From Alteribacter lacisalsi (lineage in GTDB: Bacteria; Bacillota; Bacilli; Bacillales; Salisediminibacteriaceae): DNA of 64,000 nucleotides. The stretch is from contig NZ_PDOF01000002.1 in the NCBI RefSeq assembly GCF_003226345.1, positions 496,001-560,000 on the forward strand. The letters are read 5' to 3'. Of this stretch, positions 36,201-44,286 are shown piece by piece. The notes below the pieces were generated by a model. The model had not been told where the DNA came from. It saw nothing but the letters and a program-made list of their open reading frames with translations, and ran no database searches. The first letter of the stretch is position 1; each line of letters begins with the position of its first letter. The position numbers and the translations under genes are program-made.

Positions 36201-36448
36201 ATACGGTCATCCTGTTTGACTCGTGGTGGAATCCCGCAGTGGAGGAGCAGGCAGCCGACCGGGTTCACCGCTTCGGTCAGAAGAATGTTGTGCAGGTACT
36301 AAAGCTTGTGACAGCCGGTACCATCGAGGAAAAAATCCATCAGCTTCAGGAGCAGAAACGGGAACTGATGGATAAGGTGATCCAGACCGGTGAAACCTCG
36401 ATCACCTCACTTGGTAAAGATGACATTCAGGAACTGCTGCAGGTTTAA
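33206..36448 (+). CDS. SWIM-SNF2 family helicase
   Basis: 1080 residues. The N-terminal SWIM zinc finger has Cys-Thr-Cys near 73 and Cys-Lys-His near 85. A middle region of unknown fold spans about 120-600. A complete SNF2 motor follows, with Walker A DDMGLGKT (about 655), DEAQ, SGTPIENS, then FSQFTSM, KAGGTGLNL and a QAADRVHRFGQ motif. It resembles B. subtilis YwqA. Such enzymes translocate on double-stranded DNA and remodel protein-DNA complexes. Start ATG 33206 with a GGGGGG site. No operon partner. Confidence 0.9.
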   Translation: MTQILTETEIQSHCSSSSVFIRGKSYFVNEAVEDLYYEPADKAYVAVVNGMDDYYVTLYTDKERKPELERAHCTCLAFQTYEGICKHIAAVALAVSYENSKKTSVEAPQQEMATVFEEESADELISSFQQVYERKKESYGERDWLDTEFILSITAPFQAKNGSVDLEMKIGPSRRYIVKDVTEFLEAMEKGLALRFSKLFTYHPSDYQFREEDLRVFEQLRKVSEVEKEMSTFYLRSYRTKEDKRRMTIPNPFLYDILSALKHCHVTVETDRHFYEPEKGVDAIRSPEKLPLRFNVAFAGENESRFRLEWENREDTIVLGNNYNALFHSGTFYFLTEAEKDTVLMLEKEFSARNRSSLTVSREKMMDLSSVVLPQLKTVGEVHIEPDVRRLIRAEPLRGKLYVDLVDDTATAKLEFHYGDVEIFPFGSVAGGEDIIVRDMDREMQLLSRIESVPFKYNGTELYLDDWDDVLEFLLVDVPDLSELMEVYMTSAAKKIIYTPTEDPRVQIEANEKLSLLDVTFQFEGIDSREIEQMLTALAENKKYYKLSSGAFINLQDERFDNMKAVLEQMPAPKDGYSQNEQVPLMKAFQLDEAGDEAIRRGRKFRELLERIYHPEEVDTRVPESLDGIMREYQKTGFRWLKTLAAYGFGGVLADDMGLGKTIQTIAYLQSEKEEGREGQALIVCPSSLIYNWEKEIHRFAPELKAAVISGPGPERKAAFDGAGDADVIITSYPLLRRDAEMYAETRFSVFILDEAQYVKNDWTQTARAVKSIRAGRAFALSGTPIENSLDELYSIFEVVLPGLFASKRAFKEMEEKSVARRVRPFVLRRVKEDVLKELPDKLENVQFTELTEDQKAVYLAQLQILRNEVKNVIQDGAFQQNRMKILAGLTRLRQICCHPSLFMDSYEGRSGKLDRLMEYLKEAVPSGKRVVIFSQFTSMLAMIREELERSGWDYYYLDGKTPSSDRVAMAEAYNDGGKPLFLVSLKAGGTGLNLTGGDTVILFDSWWNPAVEEQAADRVHRFGQKNVVQVLKLVTAGTIEEKIHQLQEQKRELMDKVIQTGETSITSLGKDDIQELLQV

Positions 36449-36500
36449 AGCGGTGACCGCACAAGCAGAGGCTCAATCGCCTCTTCACCTATCTACACAC

Positions 36501-36534
36501 AAAAGGAGCACCCCCGCCTGCGGTGGTGCTCCTT
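36501..36534. terminator. bidirectional terminator between SNF2 and GDH genes
   Basis: AAGGAGCACC pairs with GGTGCTCCTT around a GC-rich loop. T-rich on the minus side (TTTTGTGTG). Confidence 0.75.
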
Positions 36535-36541
36535 ATATATA

Positions 36542-37939
36542 TTAAAACAGCTTTCCGTGCTTATACAGCAGACTCGTGAGCCTGCTGAGGGCCAGATAAA
36601 AGCAGCCGTAGCGCATCGTGTCCTCATCGGAGTAAAAGTAAGTGTCATACACACGCTTAAACGTTTTTGTCATCTGGGCAGCCATCTCATCAATGATCTT
36701 ACTTTCCGAGTATTCCTCGGTGATCCGGCTCTGCTTCCACTCAAGGTAGGAAACGATAACCCCGCCGGCATTCACGAGGATATCAGGAATAACAATTTTC
36801 CCAGTTTCCTCAAAGTACTGATCTGCTTCCGGAGACAGTGGGGCGTTCGCACCTTCCACGAAAATCTTAGCAGGTACGTTCTTCATATTCTCACGGTTAA
36901 TCTGATCTTCCACTGCCGCCAGGATCAGCACGTCTGACTGAACGGTCAGCACGTCGCCGGCATCCAGAATTTCAGCCTCTATATCAAGGTCTGTGAGTTC
37001 CTTTTCTGTGGCGGGAAGTCGCTGATGTGAAAAAGCAAAGGCGTCAAGGGATTCAATTGCCAGGCCGTCAGGGTTGTACAGCGTTACGTCTCGGTCTGAG
37101 ACAGCGACCACATGCTGCTTCAGCTTTTCATCATTCATCGCCTGTCTGGCTGCGACGCTTCCCACGTTACCGAAGCCCTGCACAGCTACATTAAGGTGAC
37201 CGTCCTCTTTGTGCTTTTCATGAAGAGCTTCAAGGGTTTCCCACTGCTCTTTACGCTCCACTTCCTCCCGGTCGGCGATCTCATTGAACCAGTCATTGAT
37301 CATCCATTGATAGCTCAGGTACGTTCCGATCCCCGTTGACTCCCTCCGGCCTTTTGCCCCGCCGTTTTCAACACTTTTTCCGGTAAACGAGCCGAGGTAG
37401 GATTCACCGGGATGGATCGTTTTGTATTCTCCGACCATCCAGTCGATAATCCGTTCGTTTGTCCCCAGATCCGGAGCCGGGATATCGTGATTCGGCCCCA
37501 GATCGGTTTTGAATACCTGTACGTATTTTTTTGCGATCAGGTTCAGTTCCCGGTCTGTATACTCTTTTGGGTTCACATGAACGCCACCCTTGGCTCCTCC
37601 AAACGGAAGCTTATGCAGCGCATTTTTAATCGTCATCAGAATGGCGAGGTTTTCCACCTCAGCTTCGGAGACGTACTCATTAAACCGGATCCCGCCTTTA
37701 TAAAACCCGCTGATGTTGTTGTGCTGAACCCGGTAGGCAGGGATACGGACGATGCCGTTATTCTCCCGGGAAACCCGTATGTAGCTTTTTATTACTTTGT
37801 CGGTCGTTTTCAGGATCTCTTTTGCCGATCCGCAGACCTCGAGCCGTTCTTCTTCCGTTCGGAGTCCTAAGAATCCGTTTTCATCTGAAAGCGTATCCAT
37901 TACATTTTCGATTAGTGCCTGTGTTTCCTCACGGTTCAT
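36542..37939 (-). CDS. Glu/Leu/Phe/Val-type glutamate dehydrogenase
   Basis: 465 residues. Conserved catalytic block KLPFGGAKGGVHV, dinucleotide-binding VQGFGNVGS, and the substrate and NAD-domain blocks VEGANAPLSPEA and NAGGVIVSYLEW. It interconverts glutamate with 2-oxoglutarate and ammonia. It is longer than RocG/GudB (about 424), with an insertion of charged residues (EVERKEQWETLEALHEKHKE) just before the Rossmann domain. AAGGAGG precedes the ATG. The exact substrate (glutamate versus a branched amino acid) is inferred, not shown. Confidence 0.85.
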   Translation of the reverse strand: MNREETQALIENVMDTLSDENGFLGLRTEEERLEVCGSAKEILKTTDKVIKSYIRVSRENNGIVRIPAYRVQHNNISGFYKGGIRFNEYVSEAEVENLAILMTIKNALHKLPFGGAKGGVHVNPKEYTDRELNLIAKKYVQVFKTDLGPNHDIPAPDLGTNERIIDWMVGEYKTIHPGESYLGSFTGKSVENGGAKGRRESTGIGTYLSYQWMINDWFNEIADREEVERKEQWETLEALHEKHKEDGHLNVAVQGFGNVGSVAARQAMNDEKLKQHVVAVSDRDVTLYNPDGLAIESLDAFAFSHQRLPATEKELTDLDIEAEILDAGDVLTVQSDVLILAAVEDQINRENMKNVPAKIFVEGANAPLSPEADQYFEETGKIVIPDILVNAGGVIVSYLEWKQSRITEEYSESKIIDEMAAQMTKTFKRVYDTYFYSDEDTMRYGCFYLALSRLTSLLYKHGKLF

Positions 37940-38405
37940 TCGAAACCCCTCCTTAAGATGTACACCTATTGTCTTACGTTCCCGGATTTCTGGAAATAAA
38001 AACGGGAATGTCCATCAGTACCCATGGGGGGAAATGGAAAATCAGTCTGCTCGGGAGTGTTCGAATTTAGTTTTGCCTGCCGTAAGCAAGGAAAACCGCG
38101 GATTTTGTCTTATTTCCTCGGAAATCTGCATGTGTACAGTCTGATATGATGTTTGACCCGCAAACAGGAGATTTTGCCTGCAAACAGAACTTTATCCTTT
38201 TTTATTTTTTTCAACCATAATGGTTTAATGATGAAGGAACTCTTGCGTGATCGTTAATATGTAAAACAAAATACGCTCTTTTCGCAAAGTTTGTTGTTTA
38301 TTACGCTTCAGGCGGACGCTTTCCGCTGGAGTCACCGCCTTACGCTCCAATCTGAATATACGATAAGCAACAATCTATTCGAAAACAGCAAAAAATAAGA
38401 AGGAA
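37940..38405. other. gene-free divergent region, GDH / BCCT
   Basis: 466 bases with no supported gene. The left part is the upstream region of the dehydrogenase. A direct repeat GCAAACAG occurs at 38160-38167 and 38180-38187. A 50-bp fragment of the dispersed repeat lies at 38303-38349. The transporter start is poorly marked. Confidence 0.5.
38303..38349 (-). repeat. MITE-like repeat fragment, copy 6
   Basis: ACGCTTCAGGCGGACGCTTT and CCGCTGGAGTC match one end of the dispersed repeat; the other half is missing. Confidence 0.6.
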
Positions 38406-39944
38406 GTGTCTGTTATCTCGAAAACTGCAGGAAAATCTATTTTAAAGCTATCTATTCTAATTGCTATTGTATTTGTGCTGATCGGGGTGCTGCTGCCGGA
38501 TCGAATGGCGGCCTGGATGAACACAGCTCAGGGGTTCACGCTGGAATCGTTTGGCTGGTTCTATCAGATCGTTGCTACGTTCTTTCTGGTTTTTGCTGTT
38601 TATATGATTTTCAGTAAATACGGGAAAATAAAGCTTGGCAAGGACCAGGACAAGCCGGAATACAGCCGTCCGACGTGGTTTGCGATGTTATTCTCCGCCG
38701 GAATGGGAATCGGGCTGCTGTTTTACGGCGTGTCTGAGCCGATTTCACATTTTGCCATTCCTCCATCAGGCGAGGGAAGTACAGATGGTGCAGCGGCATT
38801 AGGTATGCAGTACACATGGCTTCATTGGGGCCTTCACGCGTGGGCGATTTATGCGATGGTAGCCCTTGCTCTTGCCTATTTTAAATTCAGAAAAGGTGCC
38901 CCCGGCCTGATGAGTGCCACCCTTTATCCACTCCTGGGGGATAAGGTAAAAGGACCAGCCGGGCAGGCAATCGATCTAATTGCCGTGTTTGCTACACTGT
39001 TTGGAGTTGCAGCTTCACTTGGACTTGGAGCCCAGCAGATCAACGGAGGTCTCGAATACCTGGCTGGTATTCCGAATAATTTTGGTGTGCAGATGATCAT
39101 TATGCTCGTGATCACCTGTCTGTTTATTCTGTCCGCCAGCACGGGAATTTCCAAAGGGATAAAATACTTAAGCAACATCAACATGTCTTTAGCCGGTATT
39201 CTCCTTATTCTGGTCCTGGTTACTGGTCCGACCCTGTTTCTCCTGAACCTGTTTTCCACGACTCTAGGAAACTACACGGCGAATGTTGCTCAAATGGGTC
39301 TTCAGCTGTCACCGTTTGATGCAGATGAAGCTGCCTGGACACAGGGATGGACGATCTTTTACTGGGCATGGTGGATCTCCTGGACTCCTTTTGTGGGCAT
39401 GTTTATCGCCAGAGTTTCCAAGGGGCGGACGATCAGGGAGTTCACAGTGGCGGTTCTCCTGATTCCAACGCTGGTCTGCGGCATCTGGTTCACCGTTTTT
39501 GGGGGAACAGGAATCGCACTTGAGTTAAACCAGGGGCTGGATGTGTCATCTCAAAGTCTTGAAACAGCCCTGTTTTTCGTATATCAGGAGCTTCCATTCA
39601 CAGTGCTGCTTTCTGTCCTGACAGTAGCCCTGATCACAACATTCTTTGTTACTTCGGCTGATTCTGCTACGTTTGTACTCGGCATGCAGACAACCGGAGG
39701 GAAGCTGAACCCTTCCACAGGTATTAAAGTAATCTGGGGCCTGATTCTGGCCGCTTCCACCGGTGTACTTATGTACTCAGGAGGGCTTGAGGGTCTTCAG
39801 GCAGCCATTATCGTGAGTGCTCTTCCACTCACTTTTGTGATCCTTGCCATGTGCGGCAGCATGATCAAGGCTTTTAACGAGGACTTAAAGGCGGCCCGTG
39901 AGGCAGAGGCAGAACCTCTTTCGAAAAAGAAAAAAGCAAGCTGA
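38406..39944 (+). CDS. BCCT-family betaine/choline/carnitine transporter
   Basis: A 512-residue, 12-helix osmolyte symporter. Family motifs are present: FSAGMGIGLLFYGVSEPISH in helix 3 and WTIFYWAWWISWTPFVG in helix 8, the tryptophan-rich betaine-binding helix. It takes up glycine betaine or a similar solute with sodium, protecting against salt. The start is uncertain: GTG 38406 follows AAGGA by only one base, while the ATC at 38415 has good spacing (about 10). No ATG occurs before the first helix ends. A strong terminator follows. The C-terminus is short and basic. Confidence 0.88.
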   Translation: MSVISKTAGKSILKLSILIAIVFVLIGVLLPDRMAAWMNTAQGFTLESFGWFYQIVATFFLVFAVYMIFSKYGKIKLGKDQDKPEYSRPTWFAMLFSAGMGIGLLFYGVSEPISHFAIPPSGEGSTDGAAALGMQYTWLHWGLHAWAIYAMVALALAYFKFRKGAPGLMSATLYPLLGDKVKGPAGQAIDLIAVFATLFGVAASLGLGAQQINGGLEYLAGIPNNFGVQMIIMLVITCLFILSASTGISKGIKYLSNINMSLAGILLILVLVTGPTLFLLNLFSTTLGNYTANVAQMGLQLSPFDADEAAWTQGWTIFYWAWWISWTPFVGMFIARVSKGRTIREFTVAVLLIPTLVCGIWFTVFGGTGIALELNQGLDVSSQSLETALFFVYQELPFTVLLSVLTVALITTFFVTSADSATFVLGMQTTGGKLNPSTGIKVIWGLILAASTGVLMYSGGLEGLQAAIIVSALPLTFVILAMCGSMIKAFNEDLKAAREAEAEPLSKKKKAS

Positions 39945-39950
39945 TGATTG

Positions 39951-39983
39951 AAGACTCTGGTGCAATGTCACCAGAGTCTTTTT
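39951..39983 (+). terminator. terminator after the BCCT gene
   Basis: AAGACTCTGGTG and CACCAGAGTCTT form a 12-bp stem, followed by TTT. Confidence 0.9.
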
Positions 39984-40231
39984 AACTTTTGCCGAAAAAA
40001 ATCAGGATCCGTCTGCGTTGCCTTCATGCCGTGACATAATAGGCGATTACCCTGCACAGAAACAGGGAGGCAGGGTTAATCCTGTTTTGCAAAGGGTAGA
40101 CGAATATAAGGCCAGCCACTTATATTAAAACGGGTTCTGCTGAAGGGATATGGTATCAGCGGGAGGCGTTTTATTTACGCTGTCTCAGGCAGTGTATCAG
40201 ACTAGGCTTACGTCCCGGAAGGAGGAAGCCA

Positions 40232-40426
40232 TTGTATTATACTAAAGAAGAAATCCGTATGATGCTGGACCATCTGTCTGATGAAGAAATCAGCAAAGTG
40301 TATAATTACATCCACGCTCTGAAGAAAAACAGCCGCAGGAGAAGGTCAATAGACGCGAGCAGGAAAAGCGGTCACGCTGTGAATGGTTCAATGAAAAAGG
40401 AGTCCTCCCGGTCTGAAGTGGATTAA
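40232..40426 (+). CDS. small helical protein, paralogue A of three
   Basis: 64 residues starting at TTG 40232 with AAGGAGG 6 nt upstream. The first 32 residues (KEEIRMMLDHLSDEEISKVYNYIHAL) share a pattern with the proteins at 41468 and 43175: two charged helices, the fixed words EE, M-x-D-x-LS and Y-[IL]-x-x-L. The tail is strongly basic (RRRR). Such helices resemble those of DUF2281-type or antitoxin-like small proteins, but no partner toxin is present. Its own terminator follows, so it is a single-gene unit. Confidence 0.7.
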   Translation: MYYTKEEIRMMLDHLSDEEISKVYNYIHALKKNSRRRRSIDASRKSGHAVNGSMKKESSRSEVD

Positions 40427-40437
40427 CGGCCGCCTTG

Positions 40438-40474
40438 GCACGCATTCCCTTAAAAAGGAAAGCGTGCTTTTTTT
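40438..40474 (+). terminator. terminator after paralogue A
   Basis: GCACGC-A-TTCC pairs with GGAA-A-GCGTGC, followed by TTTTTTT. Confidence 0.85.
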
Positions 40475-40633
40475 GTAGTGGCATTGTACCGGGGAAGTAA
40501 AAGTCATGCGTAAAATCCTTATTGAAAAAAAGTCATGCCCCCTGTCCTGACAGAGTATGAATAAAGAAGCAGAATGAACAGGCCTGGTAAAGGGTATAAA
40601 AACCTTAGACAAGGCGGAAGGAGTGCTCGTTGT

Positions 40634-41395
40634 ATGAACTACCAGCTGTCCAGAACACTTATGTGGTCAAACATTATCGCACTGGCCATCGTCATTACCG
40701 TTAATATTCTCTCAAACACGATTCCAATCAACAACCAGACTGCCGGGGAAATCTCAGACCGGCTGAACGTGCTGTTTACACCTGCGGGATTCGTCTTTTC
40801 AATCTGGAGCCTGATTTATCTGCTTCTGATTATCTGGGTGTTCAGGCAGTTTATCGCCCGGCCGGCAGATGAGGAAGCCTACGCGAACATCGGCTGGTGG
40901 TTTGTGATCAGCTGCTTTTTCAATGTTTCATGGCTCCTGTTATTCCACTACGAATTTTTCCTGCTCACAATGGTCGCCATGGTCGGTCTGCTGATCAGCT
41001 TGATTGCAATTTACAGAATGATTAAGAAAACACCTCATACGACCTTTTTTATGCGGTTGCCGTTTTCCATTTATCTGGGCTGGATTTCGGTTGCCACTAT
41101 CGTGAACGTTGGCGTTGTCTTTAACAGTCTCGGGTTTGAGGAAGGGCTGATTCTGCCGGGTGAAATCTGGACGATTCTTCTGATTGTTGTAGCGCTGGGG
41201 CTAGGACTGTGGTTCACGTGGTACAACACAGATCCGTTCTACGCCCTGGTTCTTGTCTGGGCTTTCTTTGGAATTGGGGTGGAGCGCCAGGCAGAATATC
41301 CGCTCATTGCCATCACAGCATGGATTGCAGCGGCCATTCTCGCTGTATTTGCGCTGACCTTTTTCCTTAGACCGCGGAAAATCTACAGCAGGTAA
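40634..41395 (+). CDS. TspO/MBR-related tryptophan-rich membrane protein
   Basis: 253 residues with seven or more hydrophobic helices and many tryptophans. The segments TPAGFVFSIWSLIYLLLI and WFVISCFFNVSWLLLFHYE recall the helix 2-3 region of TspO/tryptophan-rich sensory proteins, in an enlarged form (classical TspO is about 160 residues). The family binds porphyrins or similar lipophilic ligands. ATG 40634 with AAGGAG 10 nt upstream. Monocistronic as far as seen. Confidence 0.7.
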   Translation: MNYQLSRTLMWSNIIALAIVITVNILSNTIPINNQTAGEISDRLNVLFTPAGFVFSIWSLIYLLLIIWVFRQFIARPADEEAYANIGWWFVISCFFNVSWLLLFHYEFFLLTMVAMVGLLISLIAIYRMIKKTPHTTFFMRLPFSIYLGWISVATIVNVGVVFNSLGFEEGLILPGEIWTILLIVVALGLGLWFTWYNTDPFYALVLVWAFFGIGVERQAEYPLIAITAWIAAAILAVFALTFFLRPRKIYSR

Positions 41396-41467
41396 AAAAA
41401 TGATTAATCCGGTTTCCGAAAGGGAATAGCCTTATTATCCAGATTTACTAAAGGAGGCATTTCCAAA

Positions 41468-41698
41468 ATGGCAGCAACAAAAGAGGAAGTACGGAATATG
41501 ATCGACGAACTCTCGGAAGAACAGGTTCAGGCCGTTCACGAATATCTGGAAAATCTCACAGATACAGAACCTATGCAACACTCAAAAGACGCCAAGGACG
41601 ATGGTCCTCAGGAGAAGGACATGAAGACAGAGGCAGGAGATGTTAGTGTTACCGATGATTTAGCCCACCGTGACAAAGGACCGGATTCTGAACAGTAA
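41468..41698 (+). CDS. small helical protein, paralogue B of three
   Basis: 76 residues. N-terminal KEEVRNMIDELSEEQVQAVH then EYLENL aligns without gaps to paralogues A and C. The tail is acidic and low-complexity (DAKDDGPQEKDMKTEAGD), unlike the basic tail of A. Excellent AAAGGAGG site 10 nt before the ATG. A terminator follows immediately. Function unknown; a soluble helical adaptor or regulator is one possibility. Confidence 0.7.
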   Translation: MAATKEEVRNMIDELSEEQVQAVHEYLENLTDTEPMQHSKDAKDDGPQEKDMKTEAGDVSVTDDLAHRDKGPDSEQ

Positions 41699-41704
41699 AT
41701 ACAG

Positions 41705-41738
41705 AAAATCCCGGACTGCAGATGGCAGCCGGGATTTT
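41705..41738. terminator. bidirectional terminator between paralogue B and kynU
   Basis: AAAATCCCGG pairs with CCGGGATTTT, serving both convergent genes. Confidence 0.85.
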
Positions 41739-41754
41739 GTTTGTCTTCAAAAGG

Positions 41755-43026
41755 TCACGCAATCACATTCCGTTTGTTGGTGTAATCTTTATACTCTTCA
41801 TTTTTCACGATGGAAGCAAGTGTATCAACTGTCCGCCACACGTCGTGAAAGCCGGTGTAAAAGGCAACGGGGGCAAGGCGGATCATATCAGGGGCACGAA
41901 AGTCAGGGATGATGTCACTCGCTTTCAGCGCTTTGCAGATGCTTGCCGAATGGGTGTGCTGTAAACAGATATGGCCGCCCCGCCTCTGCTCCTCTCTGGG
42001 GTTGATAATCGTAAATCCGAGACCGCTCAGTTTTTCCTCAGCCAGCTCCATGAAATAAGTGGTCAGTGCAAGGGACTTTTTCCGGACCGCTTCGATTCCC
42101 GCCTCTTCAAACATGTCCAGTGAGCCGAGAAGGGGGGCACTGCTCAGTACATGGGGAGTCCCGATCTGGAAAGCCCCCGCATCCGGTGCCGGCGTAAACT
42201 CATGGGCCATATCAAACTGCTTGTCTTTGTCCGAGCCGAACCAGCCTGCAAGGCCAGGTTCGGTTCCGAAATGATTTTCATGTACGAACAGGCCGCCGGT
42301 GCCCCCTGGACCGTTGTTCATGTATTTGTAGTTGCACCACATGGCAAAGTCGACACCCCAGTCATGAAGGTCGTGGGGAAGGGCGCCGATCGAGTGGGCC
42401 AGATCAAATCCGATTATGATGCCGCGCCGGTGAGCTTCTTCAGTCAGGCGTTTCATATCGAGCACCTGGCCGCTCCGGTACAATACAGACGGCAGAAGAA
42501 TGAGTGCTACATCCTCCGTCATCGCTTCAATCAGGCTGTCCTCATCAAGGAGATTTCCTTTGGGGTCACCGGCCTGAACGAGATGATTACCTGGCTCATA
42601 GCCTTTTAAGGTGAGCATGCTCTTTAGGGCATATATATCGGAAGGAAACGTAATCGCATCCGCGAGAATTTTTGTCCGTGTGCCCTCCGGTTTGTAAAAG
42701 GAAGAGACGAGCTGATGGATATTGACGGTGATCGATCCGGTCACAATCACTTCCTCCGGCTTCGCCCCTATGAGCGGGGCGGTTTTCCTTCCGAGCTTTT
42801 CGGAAAAATAAAACCACGGCTCTTCCCCGTTCATCCAGCCGTCGATGCCCTGCTCCTTCCAGTCGTTAACAGAGGTGAGAAGGGTTTTCTCTGCGCGCTT
42901 TGAAAGCAGGCCAAGAGAATTTCCGTTTAGATAGACGGTGCCTTCTTTTAAGTAGAATTCAGATTTATAGTCTTTCAGGGGATCCTGTTTGTCTCGTTCA
43001 ATGGCCGCCTGTTCTGTGAGTGTCAT
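41755..43026 (-). CDS. kynU: kynureninase
   Basis: 423 residues of the PLP-dependent kynureninase family. [11 protein letters not shown] near the N-terminus and [12 protein letters not shown] before the PLP lysine are present. The lysine lies in [13 protein letters not shown], and [15 protein letters not shown] is the C-terminal substrate region. It cleaves kynurenine to anthranilate and alanine in tryptophan breakdown. AGGAGG lies 11 nt before the ATG. No kynA or kynB gene is adjacent, which is unlike the usual kynABU operon. Confidence 0.93.
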   Translation of the reverse strand: MTLTEQAAIERDKQDPLKDYKSEFYLKEGTVYLNGNSLGLLSKRAEKTLLTSVNDWKEQGIDGWMNGEEPWFYFSEKLGRKTAPLIGAKPEEVIVTGSITVNIHQLVSSFYKPEGTRTKILADAITFPSDIYALKSMLTLKGYEPGNHLVQAGDPKGNLLDEDSLIEAMTEDVALILLPSVLYRSGQVLDMKRLTEEAHRRGIIIGFDLAHSIGALPHDLHDWGVDFAMWCNYKYMNNGPGGTGGLFVHENHFGTEPGLAGWFGSDKDKQFDMAHEFTPAPDAGAFQIGTPHVLSSAPLLGSLDMFEEAGIEAVRKKSLALTTYFMELAEEKLSGLGFTIINPREEQRRGGHICLQHTHSASICKALKASDIIPDFRAPDMIRLAPVAFYTGFHDVWRTVDTLASIVKNEEYKDYTNKRNVIA

Positions 43027-43174
43027 CTGTAATCATGCCTCCTGAGTCGGTTTTGGGTTCAGTATACCACTTCTCTTTTTCCAGACGGAATTCCTGTTTA
43101 AATGATTGAAGTCCATGGAGAACGGGAAACGGAAAACTGAGACTGGAAGAAGGAATGCTGAAGGAGGTAAAAAA

Positions 43175-43390
43175 ATGGCTGTGAACAGAGAAGAACTGCA
43201 CAGAATGGTGGACCACCTCAGCCAGGACCAGCTGGATGAAGCTCATGATTATATCCTGCAGCTTAAACAGACTCAGGAAGAAGAACTGAGTCAAGGCCAG
43301 GTGGAAGGCCTGTTTGACCAGGATGCGTATTATGAAGAAGGAGAAAAAAATCCGCCGGGAATGGCTTCGAACCGGTACATTGATAAGTAG
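43175..43390 (+). CDS. small helical protein, paralogue C of three
   Basis: 71 residues. REELHRMVDHLSQDQLDEAH then DYILQLKQ matches paralogues A and B. The tail is mixed and ends NPPGMASNRYIDK. AAGGAGG lies 7 nt before ATG 43175. A terminator follows at 43405. Convergent with no gene; divergent from kynU. Function unknown. Confidence 0.7.
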   Translation: MAVNREELHRMVDHLSQDQLDEAHDYILQLKQTQEEELSQGQVEGLFDQDAYYEEGEKNPPGMASNRYIDK

Positions 43391-43404
43391 GAACCGAATG
43401 TGAA

Positions 43405-43437
43405 GACACGCTGCCATGATGCAGGGTGTCTTTTTTC
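43405..43437 (+). terminator. terminator after paralogue C
   Basis: GACAC and GTGTC with nested CTGC/GCAG, then TTTTTT. Confidence 0.8.
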
Positions 43438-43512
43438 CTGGCGTCCTTACATTCCATTTTGCGTTTATGCTATCCTAAGAGAGGACAAAACAGTAAAGGC
43501 AGGAGAGTACGG

Positions 43513-44037
43513 ATGACCGAAAACAATAAACCAGGCCCTGAACTGGAAGAAGAAAAAGACGAATTAGGCGATAAAAATAAATATGACTATGTGTTTCAGC
43601 TCGGACTGCTTCTGATGATTATTCCTGCAGGTTACCCGGGAACGTGGTCCTACATGGGGATGATGGCTGCCGGAGGAGCGGCGGTTGCTCTCGGCGTGTA
43701 TACGATGCTCACCAGGCAGAACGGGCAGACCGAGGAACTCAGGAAGACAGTGAACCGGATCCGCAAATATGCCCTGCTTTCCCTCTACGTCGCACCGGTA
43801 TTTTACGTGGCGATGGTATTTATTAATAACAGGGATTACGGCGATAACCTGGCCTACCTGGGCCTCCTTGGACTTATGCTCGGGGTTTTTGTTCTGCTGC
43901 TTGAGTCTTATTACCGAAAGCTTCTGGCGATTCATAAGGAAGACCGTAAGAAGGACCAGCCGAAAGCGAACGACGCAATCATTATCGGCCTGTACGTCTT
44001 TATCCTTGCAGGACTGATCTTCTTTTTTCAAATGTAA
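43513..44037 (+). CDS. membrane protein, unknown family
   Basis: 174 residues. A charged N-terminus (about 25 residues) is followed by four or five membrane helices, at about 28-45, 48-65, 88-108, 115-135 and 155-172. Basic loops would face the cytosol. I do not recognise it. ATG 43513 has AGGAGA 6 nt upstream. Monocistronic, ended by a hairpin at 44053. No function is proposed. Confidence 0.65.
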   Translation: MTENNKPGPELEEEKDELGDKNKYDYVFQLGLLLMIIPAGYPGTWSYMGMMAAGGAAVALGVYTMLTRQNGQTEELRKTVNRIRKYALLSLYVAPVFYVAMVFINNRDYGDNLAYLGLLGLMLGVFVLLLESYYRKLLAIHKEDRKKDQPKANDAIIIGLYVFILAGLIFFFQM

Positions 44038-44052
44038 ACAGACTGTGCTGCG

Positions 44053-44079
44053 AACCTGCTCATATTGGGCGGGTTTTTT
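44053..44079 (+). terminator. terminator after the membrane gene
   Basis: AACCTGCTC pairs (two wobbles) with GGGCGGGTT, followed by TTTTT. Confidence 0.65.
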
Positions 44080-44219
44080 GTGTACCTTCTGGTTCGTGTC
44101 AATTCTCCTCTGCGAACAGGGCTTTTTAATACGAGAAGGCTGTATATGCGTCATTTCCTTTATCGAGTACACCCGTCTCAAAATAAATCTCAAAAAACTT
44201 ACCCCGAACTGATATTCCC

Positions 44220-44234
44220 TGACAGAATCTGTCA
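44220..44234. promoter_or_regulatory. 15-bp palindrome in the promoter of the DUF4352 gene
   Basis: TGACAGA-A-TCTGTCA, perfect 7-bp arms, eleven bases before a TATAGT (44245-44250). It covers the expected -35 position, so it is an operator candidate. Confidence 0.5.
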
Positions 44235-44286
44235 CAGCCGCCGTTATAGTAAGCAATGTAACCTACTTTGAAAGGGGAAATACAAG

